A stretch of 64,000 nt of DNA, taken from positions 1,488,001-1,552,000 of the forward strand of contig NZ_CP101717.1 of assembly GCF_030643825.1 (NCBI RefSeq), written 5' to 3'. How positions within the stretch are numbered: position 1 is the first letter of the stretch; each line of letters opens with the position of its first letter. Below the pieces are notes generated by a model. It saw only the letters and a list, made by a program, of their open reading frames with translations, was not told where the DNA came from and did not search any database. Positions 17,613 through 25,578 of the stretch are shown here, one piece after another. The position numbers were made by a program, and so were the translations under genes. The DNA is from Salinispirillum sp. LH 10-3-1. Lineage in GTDB: Bacteria; Pseudomonadota; Gammaproteobacteria; Pseudomonadales; Natronospirillaceae.

Positions 17613-18728
17613 TTGAGTATCGAAGGAAAAAAGCTTGTCATTATCACACCGAGTTTTAAAGGTGGAGGTGCAGAGCGACAGGCAATAAACCAAGCGAATT
17701 ACTATGCGGGCTTGGGCGTAGATGTCAGTATGGTAGTGCTGCGAGATGAAGGGCCACTAAGGAATTTGTTGAGCGCGCGCGTGGGTGTCTTCTGTATGGT
17801 CGGACATCGCCCGTACCTGAAGACATCTAAGTTATTAAAAAAGCTTCAGCCCGAAGTGGTTTTCGCAATGCTTAGGAAGTCGAATTACATCGTTGGACTG
17901 AGTTGTTATTTCAACAAGAACTATCGTTTGGTCATGCGAGAAGGAAATACGTTTGAGTCACTGGCAGCTTTAAATCGACTGAAACGAGTGAAGACGAAGC
18001 TTCGTTTGCGAATGGCTTATAGAAATGCAGACTTTTTAATTTCGAATTCACAAGATGCACTGAAGCAACTGAGTAAGATGAAAGTTGCACAAGATATACC
18101 TCAGATGGTGGTCGGTAATCCCTTTGACATAGAATACATTGATGAGAGAGCACAAGAGCTAGCAGAGCTGCCTGATTGGTTCAAAGACCCCTCTTTGAAA
18201 GTTGTGCTCAATGTTGGCCGCTTACACAGTCAGAAAAACCAGCAAATGTTGATTCAAGCCTTTGCGAAGGCCTTTGCTCAAGATGCCAGCTTAAGGTTGG
18301 TGATAGTGGGGGAGGGCAATCAAAAAGAGCGTCTCGAAAGTGAGATTCATCGATTGGGGTTGAGTGGTGTTGCTGCTATCCACCCGTTTCAGATTAACCC
18401 CTATCCATGGTTAAAGGCGGCCGACGTTTTTGTGTTGTCTTCAAGTAGGGAAGGATTTCCTAACGTTTTGGCGGAAGCGATGATTTGCGGTACTCCGGTT
18501 GTCGCGGTTGATTGCCCGGGGGCGGTATCTGACATTCTAGGAGATGGTCGCTGGGGTTATCTGAGTCCTATGGGTGACTGTGAATCGCTGGCAAAAAACA
18601 TGATTCAAGCGACTGCAAACAGTGAAATTGCCACAGCAGCGCGAATCAGGATGCACGATTTCAGCCGAGGCAAAGTTCAAAAACAGCTTGATCAAATACT
18701 GTTTCCTGACTGCGTTTCAAATGAGTAG
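17613..18728 (+). CDS. Glycosyltransferase family 4 (GT-B fold)
   Basis: The 371-residue protein starts KLVIITPSFKGGGAERQA, a typical GT4 N terminus with a glycine-rich donor/acceptor loop. The C-terminal half has LNVGRLHSQKNQ and the EX7E motif in SREGFPNVLAEAM. Such enzymes transfer sugars with retention of configuration during LPS-core or O-antigen assembly, using the cytoplasmic face of the membrane. The start is TTG at 17613, 18 bases after the manB stop, with GGGACA upstream; co-transcription with manB is likely. It converges on the next minus-strand gene with a 2-base gap and no visible terminator. Confidence 0.82.
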   Translation: MSIEGKKLVIITPSFKGGGAERQAINQANYYAGLGVDVSMVVLRDEGPLRNLLSARVGVFCMVGHRPYLKTSKLLKKLQPEVVFAMLRKSNYIVGLSCYFNKNYRLVMREGNTFESLAALNRLKRVKTKLRLRMAYRNADFLISNSQDALKQLSKMKVAQDIPQMVVGNPFDIEYIDERAQELAELPDWFKDPSLKVVLNVGRLHSQKNQQMLIQAFAKAFAQDASLRLVIVGEGNQKERLESEIHRLGLSGVAAIHPFQINPYPWLKAADVFVLSSSREGFPNVLAEAMICGTPVVAVDCPGAVSDILGDGRWGYLSPMGDCESLAKNMIQATANSEIATAARIRMHDFSRGKVQKQLDQILFPDCVSNE

Positions 18729-18730
18729 GT

Positions 18731-19558
18731 TTAGTTTGATTTAACGATTCCGTTCTGTGCGCGGATGCGTCCCGTTTTCTTCACTTCGGCACGAATGGCA
18801 TTGTTCTTCGCCCAGATTTCTGGTTTAGCATAACCTCGCGGGTGGTCTAGGTGAAGACAAACAGCGCTGTAACGGATTTGTTTGCTCTTCATGCCTTTAT
18901 TCCAAAGGCGTTCGCCCAGCTCACGGTCAAGACCGCCGTATTGCATGTCTTCGTTGAAACCGTTGGCCTCTATGATGTCGGCAGTCCATGTTGAGCTGTT
19001 CATGCCGTTCCACGTCGCCTTGGTGGGGGTAATGGCGTTCATTAAGCGACGCACCAACGGGCGTGATGTGAGTTTCCATAACTTGTGGTTTCTCGGCTGG
19101 CCGTGCTGTACTAGCCAATCTGAATTAAAGATCTTGCCTTCCGCTATGTCGCTTTCTGCTATGACTTCCGAAACGGGCATAGTCAGTTTGATGTAGCCAC
19201 CCGATAGGAACACGCCTGGCTCGGCCATTGCGCGATGGACGGCGATGAAGTCATTGCGGGGAATGCAGTCGCCGTCGGTAAAAATTAAATAGTCGCAATC
19301 TGTCTCTGCGATGGCTTTGTTCAGGATGGTGCATTTTCTGAAGCCTTGGTCTTCGTGCCAGACGTGTTGAATGTGAATGCGCCCACGTTGTTGGAATTTT
19401 TCGATAACGGCTAAGGTGTCTGCGCCGGAGCCATCATCGGCTACGATGGTGGTGAACGCGGCATCAGTTTGATTTTCATAACCCGTCAAAACATGCTCAA
19501 GCCAAAGAGGTGAGTTGTAGGTGGTGATAACGACACCGATTTTTGCGGGTTTGTTCAT
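18731..19558 (-). CDS. Glycosyltransferase family 2 (galactosyltransferase/chondroitin-synthase-like)
   Basis: About 275 residues. It opens with IGVVITTYNSPLWLEH, followed by the nucleotide-binding VADDGSG and the DXD-type motif IFTDGDCIPR. A C-terminal YGGLDRELGERL block resembles the galactosyltransferase C-terminal domain. I chose ATG at 19558 because GAGAA precedes it and it begins directly with the catalytic domain. The longer open frame to 19762 translates intergenic palindromes. It lies downstream of waaC and probably acts in LPS core or O-chain assembly; the sugar is unknown. Confidence 0.8.
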   Translation of the reverse strand: MNKPAKIGVVITTYNSPLWLEHVLTGYENQTDAAFTTIVADDGSGADTLAVIEKFQQRGRIHIQHVWHEDQGFRKCTILNKAIAETDCDYLIFTDGDCIPRNDFIAVHRAMAEPGVFLSGGYIKLTMPVSEVIAESDIAEGKIFNSDWLVQHGQPRNHKLWKLTSRPLVRRLMNAITPTKATWNGMNSSTWTADIIEANGFNEDMQYGGLDRELGERLWNKGMKSKQIRYSAVCLHLDHPRGYAKPEIWAKNNAIRAEVKKTGRIRAQNGIVKSN

Positions 19559-19585
19559 GATGGTTTCTCGGTTTTTGTTTGCCCG

Positions 19586-19681
19586 GCGGGTATAAATACC
19601 CGCGGTATCTTGGCAGGTGTAAACACCTGCCCTACGTAACGTTGGTACCCGTTGTGATGTAGGGCGGGTATTTATACCTGC
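19586..19681. repeat. Three family B GTAG palindromes
   Basis: The copies are GCGGGTATAAATACCCGC (19586-19603), GCAGGTGTAAACACCTGC running into CCTAC (19613-19635), and GTAGG with GCGGGTATTTATACCTGC (19659-19681). The stem bases change in matched pairs between copies (GGGTA/TACCC versus AGGTG/CACCT). They sit between waaC and the family 2 glycosyltransferase. The third copy contains the waaC stop codon. Confidence 0.75.
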
Positions 19682-20691
19682 AACATGTCCACCACGTGCT
19701 CTGGCATCAACCCCTGCATACACGGCGGGGTATCCTGACTGCCTACGGGCAACTTGGCGCAACTGCGTTTATGGCACGGCATACAATCCAACGCGGGTGT
19801 CAGCGATAGGTTATCGGTATGCGCACCAATCAAACCGACTTTGGTCGGCGAGGTCGCGCCGTACAGCGCAACCGTGCGGCTTTCCAACGCGCCAGCTAAA
19901 TGTGCAAATCCGGTATCTAACCCTACCACCGCAGAGGCTTCTACCAGTTTTTCAGCCGCGGCCTGTATCGACAGTCGTTCGCTGGCGCAGGTTGCTTGTG
20001 GGCAGGCTTGGATGATTTCATCCGCCAACGCTTTTTCTTCGGGGCTGCCCCAAATCACTTCAACGGCGTAGCCTTGTTGCAGGGCATTCGCGGTCAGTGT
20101 TTTCCAATGTTCTGACGCCCAGAGTTTGGTGCTCCAGCTGGTGCCAACAATCAGCACCAGTTTGCGCTCGGCCTTGGCGATATGAGCGAAGTGCGCACGG
20201 ATACCGAAGGTAAGTGGCATGTCGTCCAGCGAATAGCCCAAGGCGGCGGCAAACAACTGGCGTGTGCGTTCCACGGCGTGCTGTTCTGTGCTGACGTAAT
20301 GCGTCTGGTGGTAAAGCTTTGTGGCGATGGGCTCGCGTGCTGAACGGTTGTCGTAACCGTGCAGTTTTTTTGCGCCCGCAACCCGGGCGATCAGGCTACT
20401 TTTCAGCAGGCCTTGGGCATCAATCACCAGGTCGTAGTCAGATTCTTGAATAGACTCACGCCACTGACGCACCTGAGTAAACAGCGTGCGCCAACCCGCT
20501 TTGCGCCATTTGCGTAAGGCAATGGGGATGACCTTGCGTACCGCTGGGTGCCAGGCTGCGATGCCGCTGAAGGCGTCTTCTACAACCCAGTCTATTTCGG
20601 CGTTCGGCAGTTGGGTTTGCAGGTCTGACAGGGCGGGGAAGGTGTGAAAGATGTCGCCCATGGACGACATCTTGATCAGCAGTATGCGCAT
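19672..20691 (-). CDS. waaC: LPS heptosyltransferase I (WaaC-like)
   Basis: The 339-residue protein begins MRILLIKMSSMGDIFHTFPAL, the usual heptosyltransferase N terminus. It has VIDAQGLLKSSLIARVAG and the C-terminal ADP-heptose site region DTGFAHLAGAL followed by ALYGATSPTKVG. GT9-family WaaC adds the first L-glycero-D-manno-heptose to Kdo2-lipid A in the cytoplasm. The TAA stop falls inside a family B palindrome, so the last few residues (about LQV) may come from it. The DUF6165 gene ends 2 bases upstream of its start on the same strand, so the two form an operon. Confidence 0.9.
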   Translation of the reverse strand: MRILLIKMSSMGDIFHTFPALSDLQTQLPNAEIDWVVEDAFSGIAAWHPAVRKVIPIALRKWRKAGWRTLFTQVRQWRESIQESDYDLVIDAQGLLKSSLIARVAGAKKLHGYDNRSAREPIATKLYHQTHYVSTEQHAVERTRQLFAAALGYSLDDMPLTFGIRAHFAHIAKAERKLVLIVGTSWSTKLWASEHWKTLTANALQQGYAVEVIWGSPEEKALADEIIQACPQATCASERLSIQAAAEKLVEASAVVGLDTGFAHLAGALESRTVALYGATSPTKVGLIGAHTDNLSLTPALDCMPCHKRSCAKLPVGSQDTPPCMQGLMPEHVVDMLQV

Positions 20692-20693
20692 GC

Positions 20694-21089
20694 TTACTGG
20701 TAGTCTTTGTAGGACTTTTCTTCAACCAGTTCGGAACCGAACGCAAGGTTGATGTCTTTTTTGACGTTGGCGCGTTTGTCGTTGGTGACATAGACGGCAC
20801 GGGCAAGGTCAATAAAGGTTTGGTCAAACTGTTTGGCAAACTCGCAGTCACGGATGTCGTCTTCAATCTTCCAAAGGTCGCTGTTGATGCGCTTCAGTTG
20901 TTCTTTCATCGGTGCGAGTTTGGCTTTACCATCGGTGTCGAGGATGGTGGCTACCTTGTCGTTCAATACCTTCAGCTCGTGGCGAACGTTTTTGAGTTTG
21001 CTTTCGTCACTGATGTTCACTTCCTTTATTTCAAGGATGGTGATTTTGTCGATCAGTTCGCCAAGGGAAATAGGAGCTTCTACCAGCAT
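20694..21089 (-). CDS. DUF6165 family protein
   Basis: The 131-residue soluble, charged protein is predicted to be mainly helical, starting MLVEAPISLGELIDKITILE and containing several Lys/Glu-rich heptad-like stretches. It matches from memory the DUF6165 family, small proteins often found beside LPS genes. I chose ATG at 21089; a longer frame reaches 21281 but adds sequence overlapping the divergent barrel gene. It is directly upstream of waaC with a 2-base gap, so a role in heptose/LPS synthesis is inferred. The biochemical function is unknown to me. Confidence 0.72.
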   Translation of the reverse strand: MLVEAPISLGELIDKITILEIKEVNISDESKLKNVRHELKVLNDKVATILDTDGKAKLAPMKEQLKRINSDLWKIEDDIRDCEFAKQFDQTFIDLARAVYVTNDKRANVKKDINLAFGSELVEEKSYKDYQ

Positions 21090-21192
21090 TGCGTGGTTCC
21101 ATTCGTTTGTTTCAAGTGCGCGTACTTTAGCAAATATCCTTGTGGTATGGGTAGCGGCGCTTTGAATTAATGCTGCACTGGCAAGGAGCAAT

Positions 21193-21996
21193 ATGAGAAC
21201 AATGATGTACAACACACTGTGTAAGACTCTGCTAGCCGGGTTGTTGGTACTCAGCCCTGGGTTAGCGTTAGCCAATGGCATTTTTCAGTCGACGTGGCGT
21301 GCGGATCGGCCTGCTTATACGTCTTTTGCCGTCGGCGCGGAGTGGGCTGAGGGGCGCAACATTGGCAACTTGCCCAATGACGGCAGGCTACTGACCATGC
21401 CCCGTGTTCAGTTCAACATACCTTTGGGTGAACGCGGTGAAATAATTATCGGGCATGATGTGATTCGAGCACTCTCATCGTCTACGGCGGAGGCCACTTC
21501 GGGGGGCGACCCTTACTTCTTTACCAAGCTGGGGTTGTTTGACGAAACTCAGTATACCCCGGCCACCACTTTCATTTACGGTGTGGTTGAGCCTGCTGCG
21601 AATCCACCATTGGGCCCCGATACCTTGGAGTTTTATGCGTTTTTAGCTTTCAGTAAACACTGGGGCGATTGGCGCGGTGATGCGAATTTTGGCACCGGCA
21701 TATTTGAAGACCATGCACGTTCGCGGCAGACTGATGTGGTGATTATGAACCTCGCTTTGTGGTTTCAACCGGCGCCGCTGTGGCATCTGGGTACGGAGTA
21801 CCTGTACCAGGAACGTGTGGAAGGCCGGTGGTTTGACTTCACTCAAGGCGTCGACTCACCGTTGCGGCGACGCACGCTGGCTGCCACGGTAGACTACGGT
21901 GATCAGATTAAGGGGCGCCTGCGCGTCAGCCGGGGGTTGGTGGAGCAGAGTGAAGACTGGGCGGTGTCGACGGCGGTGGTGTATGAATTCAGGTAG
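21193..21996 (+). CDS. Putative outer-membrane beta-barrel protein of unknown function
   Basis: The 267-residue protein has a clear signal peptide (hydrophobic TLLAGLLVLSPGLALA, cleavage near residue 27). The mature part is rich in alternating aromatic strands and ends in VVYEFR; a near-terminal aromatic is common in outer-membrane barrels. I do not recognise the family. It is followed 7 bases later by pagL with an intact ribosome site, so the two are probably co-transcribed and may both act on LPS in the outer membrane. It is divergent from DUF6165-waaC. Confidence 0.6.
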   Translation: MRTMMYNTLCKTLLAGLLVLSPGLALANGIFQSTWRADRPAYTSFAVGAEWAEGRNIGNLPNDGRLLTMPRVQFNIPLGERGEIIIGHDVIRALSSSTAEATSGGDPYFFTKLGLFDETQYTPATTFIYGVVEPAANPPLGPDTLEFYAFLAFSKHWGDWRGDANFGTGIFEDHARSRQTDVVIMNLALWFQPAPLWHLGTEYLYQERVEGRWFDFTQGVDSPLRRRTLAATVDYGDQIKGRLRVSRGLVEQSEDWAVSTAVVYEFR

Positions 21997-22003
21997 GGAA
22001 TAT

Positions 22004-22495
22004 ATGAAGAAGGCTGTTTTGTTGGTGTTGTTGTGTGTAGGCGGATTCGCGACGGCGCAGCCGGGTGCCGATGCACAGGTGTTTTTGGGTGTGACGGATT
22101 TTGCGCGTGATAACCAAGCGTCGGTCTATGGTGTGCAGTATTTGGCGGCACAGCGTTGGACGCGCTTTGATTTTCGGCCGGTCGGCGGGGTGATACGCAC
22201 AAGACATGCGTCGCATGTGGTGTTCGCTGGTATTACGCGTGAGTCTAAATTCTCGACCCGAGATACGGGCTTCTTGGTGTCGGTGGACTTTGCGCCGGGG
22301 TTGTATCTGCACGGCGGTAATGCGGATACGGATTTGGGCTTTTGGTTGCAGTTTCGGTCCGGGGTGAATTTGGCCTACGAATTCGCTGACCAAACGCGCA
22401 TTGGGGTGGGGTATCACCATTTGTCCAATGCGAGTTTAGCGGAGGAAAATCCGGGTACGGAGACGTTGACCATCACGTACAGCGTGCGGTTGTAA
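22004..22495 (+). CDS. pagL: Lipid A 3-O-deacylase (PagL family)
   Basis: The 163-residue precursor has a signal peptide (about residues 1-18) and a small outer-membrane barrel. The catalytic set fits PagL: His139 and Ser141 in HHLSNAS, and Glu153 in NPGTET. The His-x-Ser spacing and the 12-residue gap to Glu equal those of the Pseudomonas enzyme. PagL removes the 3-O-acyl chain of lipid A in the outer membrane, which lowers endotoxicity. I chose ATG at 22004, preceded by AGGTAGGGA; longer in-frame starts overlap the barrel gene. A family B palindrome follows the stop. Confidence 0.88.
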   Translation: MKKAVLLVLLCVGGFATAQPGADAQVFLGVTDFARDNQASVYGVQYLAAQRWTRFDFRPVGGVIRTRHASHVVFAGITRESKFSTRDTGFLVSVDFAPGLYLHGGNADTDLGFWLQFRSGVNLAYEFADQTRIGVGYHHLSNASLAEENPGTETLTITYSVRL

Positions 22496-22498
22496 AAC

Positions 22499-22518
22499 GG
22501 CGGGTGTTCACACCCGCC
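22499..22518. repeat. Family B GTAG-type palindrome (GGCGGGTG/CACCCGCC)
   Basis: A hairpin, GGCGGGTG pairing with CACCCGCC, begins 3 bases after the pagL stop, between convergent pagL and fabY. It has no T-run, so a terminator role is not shown. Confidence 0.65.
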
Positions 22519-22524
22519 GTATGA

Positions 22525-24393
22525 TCACGGGGTCATATCACCGTATGGGTGCTTACTCGCTAACGAAATACTGTTGGCGAATTCCTTCAACGTAATCTGC
22601 TCTTTGCTTAACGTCACATCGTTCTCGTCCATCACGGACTCACCGAATTTATAAATAATCGGCACGCCGTTCTTAATGGCGTTCTCGTCATTGCGTTTAG
22701 CGGTCTCTGCCACGGGTTCGTTGCGTTGTTGCCACGCTGCCACTGCGGCATCGCCGTGACGCTTGCGCATCATCTTCAGCGTTTCATCCGGCGATAAAAT
22801 CAGCGCCGAGGCGTTGTTGCCGCCAAAACCTTTGGAGTTGATGACAGAGCCACGCATGGCGGTCAGGCTGCCGGTGTCGTGATGGTCCATCAAGATATTC
22901 AGATTGCTGTTGTGCACGTCGTCGGCGATGTGATCAATGGTTTTGATGCCAGGAATAATGCCGTGCGCCCAGACGCCCAGGCTGGCGATGATCTGGTCTG
23001 CAGCGGCTGGCCCCAGTGAGTGGCCGACGTACGATTTCACGGCCGTTACCGCCCAGTCGTTGACGCCATGCAATTTGGCCACTTCGTTCAGAATGTGTGA
23101 TTCCGTCACGCGGTTTTGCGGTGTGCCTGTGCCGTGTGCTTGCACGAAAGTTTGCGCTAAGCCGCCTTCGCCGAGCAGGCTTTCAGCCAGCGCAGCCGCT
23201 TTGGCGATGGTGATGTAGTTGCCCACACCGGGTGCTGAAATGGATTTCTTGTTGGCATCGGCGTTGATGAATACATCGGGCACCGAACCATGAATGTTGG
23301 CACCAGTGGCAAGGGCCAGTTCGTCGTCCATCAAGATAATGAACTGCGCTGACTCGGCCATCGTGAAGCCCGCGTTGCTTGAGAATGGCCGACAGGCACG
23401 GCGATTATCGACGGGCGCACCGTCGGGCAGTTCGTCTACGCGGCGCAAGTTGTCGTCGTTCGCCAGCGCGCCCATGACGTCAAAGCCGCCCATGATGGCA
23501 GGGTTCACCGGTGCTTCGGTGTTGCCGACGATGACCGCGCGGGCTTTACCGCTTTGAATATCGATCATGCCTTGGCGCAGGTTGTATAAGAAGGTCGCGC
23601 AGGCGCCCACGTTGCTGCCGGTGCTGCCAACAGAGTTAATCATGTAACTGTTGATGAAGTCCGCAGCCATTTCGCCGAGGCTCAAGGCCATCATCTTAGA
23701 GCTGGTGCGACCGCCCGTCAGTTCGGTTTGGTACAAACCACCGTAACCTTTGTCGTCGACCTGACCTAACGCGCTGCCGGCATACACCGACACTTCGTCG
23801 GGCGAGATGTGCTTGAGAATTTCAGACCAATCCATGCCCAAGGAATTGAGCGCATCGGACGCGCCGTAAACGGCTTGCGTGAGGGCGCGCGGGTGGTGCA
23901 TGGAGCGATACATGCTGGCGGCATCGAACCCCGTGGGTACTTGGCCAGCACTGGATACGGGGTATTTTTTGTGTTCAGGAAACAGAGCAGGGGTTGCGCC
24001 GGTCACTTTGACGGTGACTTCGCGCCCGGTGACAGCGGTGACTTCCCAGTTTTCCGGCAGATGACGCGGCAGTTGGTTGCGGCGCGCCGTGAATTCCATG
24101 TCGCCATGTAGGCCATGAATGTCGGCCTTGTGTTGATACAGCACGGCATCGACATCGAAGTGCACCGGCTCGATGCGGCGGATCAGGGTGCCTGCACGCA
24201 GGGTTTCAATGAGTTCCGGGGTCAGGCCGCCGGTGGTGTCCAGGTTCATCATGGTGGCAAGGTTCTGCCAAGTAGGTGCCATGGTTTCTGGGGGTAAAGC
24301 GCTTTCAATCATGCGCTTGTAACCGTGGTGAAACGCACTGCGACCTGCGGCGTTTACGCCGCCGAATCCGACGATGACGGGAAGACGTGTCAT
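22525..24393 (-). CDS. fabY: FabY-type beta-ketoacyl-ACP synthase
   Basis: The 622-residue protein resembles Pseudomonas FabY (PA5174) from its first residues, LPVIVGFGG then AAGRS. It has the catalytic triad of thiolase-fold condensing enzymes: Cys265 in GACATFLYN, His420 in QAHGTGTP and His458 in YVGHSLG. FabY is an unusual long KAS (about 630 residues against about 410 for FabB/FabF) that can start fatty-acid synthesis by condensing acetyl-CoA with malonyl-ACP in place of FabH. It is divergent from an AraC/GlxA-type regulator, with about 110 bases between. Confidence 0.88.
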   Translation of the reverse strand: MTRLPVIVGFGGVNAAGRSAFHHGYKRMIESALPPETMAPTWQNLATMMNLDTTGGLTPELIETLRAGTLIRRIEPVHFDVDAVLYQHKADIHGLHGDMEFTARRNQLPRHLPENWEVTAVTGREVTVKVTGATPALFPEHKKYPVSSAGQVPTGFDAASMYRSMHHPRALTQAVYGASDALNSLGMDWSEILKHISPDEVSVYAGSALGQVDDKGYGGLYQTELTGGRTSSKMMALSLGEMAADFINSYMINSVGSTGSNVGACATFLYNLRQGMIDIQSGKARAVIVGNTEAPVNPAIMGGFDVMGALANDDNLRRVDELPDGAPVDNRRACRPFSSNAGFTMAESAQFIILMDDELALATGANIHGSVPDVFINADANKKSISAPGVGNYITIAKAAALAESLLGEGGLAQTFVQAHGTGTPQNRVTESHILNEVAKLHGVNDWAVTAVKSYVGHSLGPAAADQIIASLGVWAHGIIPGIKTIDHIADDVHNSNLNILMDHHDTGSLTAMRGSVINSKGFGGNNASALILSPDETLKMMRKRHGDAAVAAWQQRNEPVAETAKRNDENAIKNGVPIIYKFGESVMDENDVTLSKEQITLKEFANSISLASKHPYGDMTP

Positions 24394-24512
24394 TGCTGCT
24401 CCTGAGAGGAAGATTTCATGTTGCGCTGCATACTAGTGTAGATGATGATGGGTAATGTATGATTAAAGCGCCATAAGATAGAACAAAATAGACAGTTTAC
24501 GGAGTGGATACT

Positions 24513-25490
24513 GTGCGAATTGGCTTCATTGCGTTGCCCAAAACCTTGGCCACAGGCATTACCCTGCCCAGTGAAATGCTTCACGCAGCCAGTCAAATGG
24601 CGTATTTGAAGCACCTGACGAGTGAACCTTTGTCGCTGAGCGTGTTCTGTCAGGACGGCGATAGCCAAGAGGTGACAGGAGGGTTGACGCTCAAAGCGCA
24701 GGGCAGTTGGGAGGGGCTGTTGAACTGCGACATGGTCATTATGCCACCGTTGTGGGGTAACCCTTTGCCCATGTTGACGCACCACGGTGAGTTGATTGGT
24801 ATTTTGCAGCGCCTGGTCGCAGAGCGTAAACCGGTCATCGCCGCCGGCACAGGCGTGTATTTTTTGGCCGAGGGTGGTTTGTTGGATGATCGCGTAGCGA
24901 CCACGCACTGGTATTTCTTTGGCCGCTTTGCCCGTCGTTACCCCAAGGTGTTGCTGAAACCGAAACAGGCCATTACCTACGCCGACGAGATCTATTGTGC
25001 GGGCAGCGTAAATTCGCTGACCGACCTGGTGCTGTACTTTGTGCGCCAGTGGTACAACGATGAGATCATGAGTGAGGTGGAGCGGCACTTCTCGCACGAA
25101 GTCAGCCGTACGTTGAACCAGCCGTTCTATCGCTTAGGCGGTTTGCAGCACGACGATGAAGACATTGTGGCTGCGCAGGCTTGGTTGGCAGAACGGTTAG
25201 ACAAGCCGTTCCATGTGAGCGAGCTTGCGGCTGTGGTGGGTTTAACCGAGCGCACCTTGGCGCGGCGGTTTGTGCAGGCCACCGGGGAGTCGCCCAAGCA
25301 ATATTGGTTGCAGTTGCGTTTGCAGCGCGCCGAAGAGCTATTGCGTGAGAGCAATTTAACCGTGCAGGAAATTGCCGATATGTTGGGGTTCAGTGATGCG
25401 TCGTATTTTATTAAGTTGTTCCGCCAGCGCGCCGGGGTGACCCCCGCCGATTACCGTAACGTGGTGAGGGCGAAACAGTTCAGTGTTTGA
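24513..25490 (+). CDS. AraC/GlxA-family transcriptional regulator
   Basis: About 325 residues in two parts. The first is a DJ-1/PfpI-like class I amidotransferase fold (about 1-180; AAGTGVYFLAEGG at the nucleophile-elbow region, where Cys is replaced so it is probably a sensor). The second is an AraC DNA-binding domain (about 220-320) with two helix-turn-helices, VGLTERTLARRF and IADMLGFSDASYFIKLFR. I favour GTG at 24513, with GGAG 8 bases upstream, over the in-frame GTG at 24504. Divergence from fabY suggests a link to fatty-acid synthesis, but the ligand is unknown. Confidence 0.82.
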   Translation: MRIGFIALPKTLATGITLPSEMLHAASQMAYLKHLTSEPLSLSVFCQDGDSQEVTGGLTLKAQGSWEGLLNCDMVIMPPLWGNPLPMLTHHGELIGILQRLVAERKPVIAAGTGVYFLAEGGLLDDRVATTHWYFFGRFARRYPKVLLKPKQAITYADEIYCAGSVNSLTDLVLYFVRQWYNDEIMSEVERHFSHEVSRTLNQPFYRLGGLQHDDEDIVAAQAWLAERLDKPFHVSELAAVVGLTERTLARRFVQATGESPKQYWLQLRLQRAEELLRESNLTVQEIADMLGFSDASYFIKLFRQRAGVTPADYRNVVRAKQFSV

Positions 25491-25504
25491 TGCAGTGGAG
25501 TAGA

Positions 25505-25522
25505 GCAGGTGTTTACACCTGC
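25505..25522. repeat. Family B palindrome (GCAGGTGTTTACACCTGC)
   Basis: A perfect 18-base palindrome lies between the regulator and the lactate permease. It is a family B member without a visible GTAG foot. Confidence 0.65.
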
Positions 25523-25578
25523 TATGTTCGCCGCATACTCTATGGCTATTCCCATTTGCTCGATGATGAGATCAATAC

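Noticed and set aside
19559-19762. N-terminal extension of 68 codons on the family 2 glycosyltransferase
   Set aside because: It translates REP palindromes and overlaps the waaC 3' end; the ATG at 19558 begins the catalytic domain.
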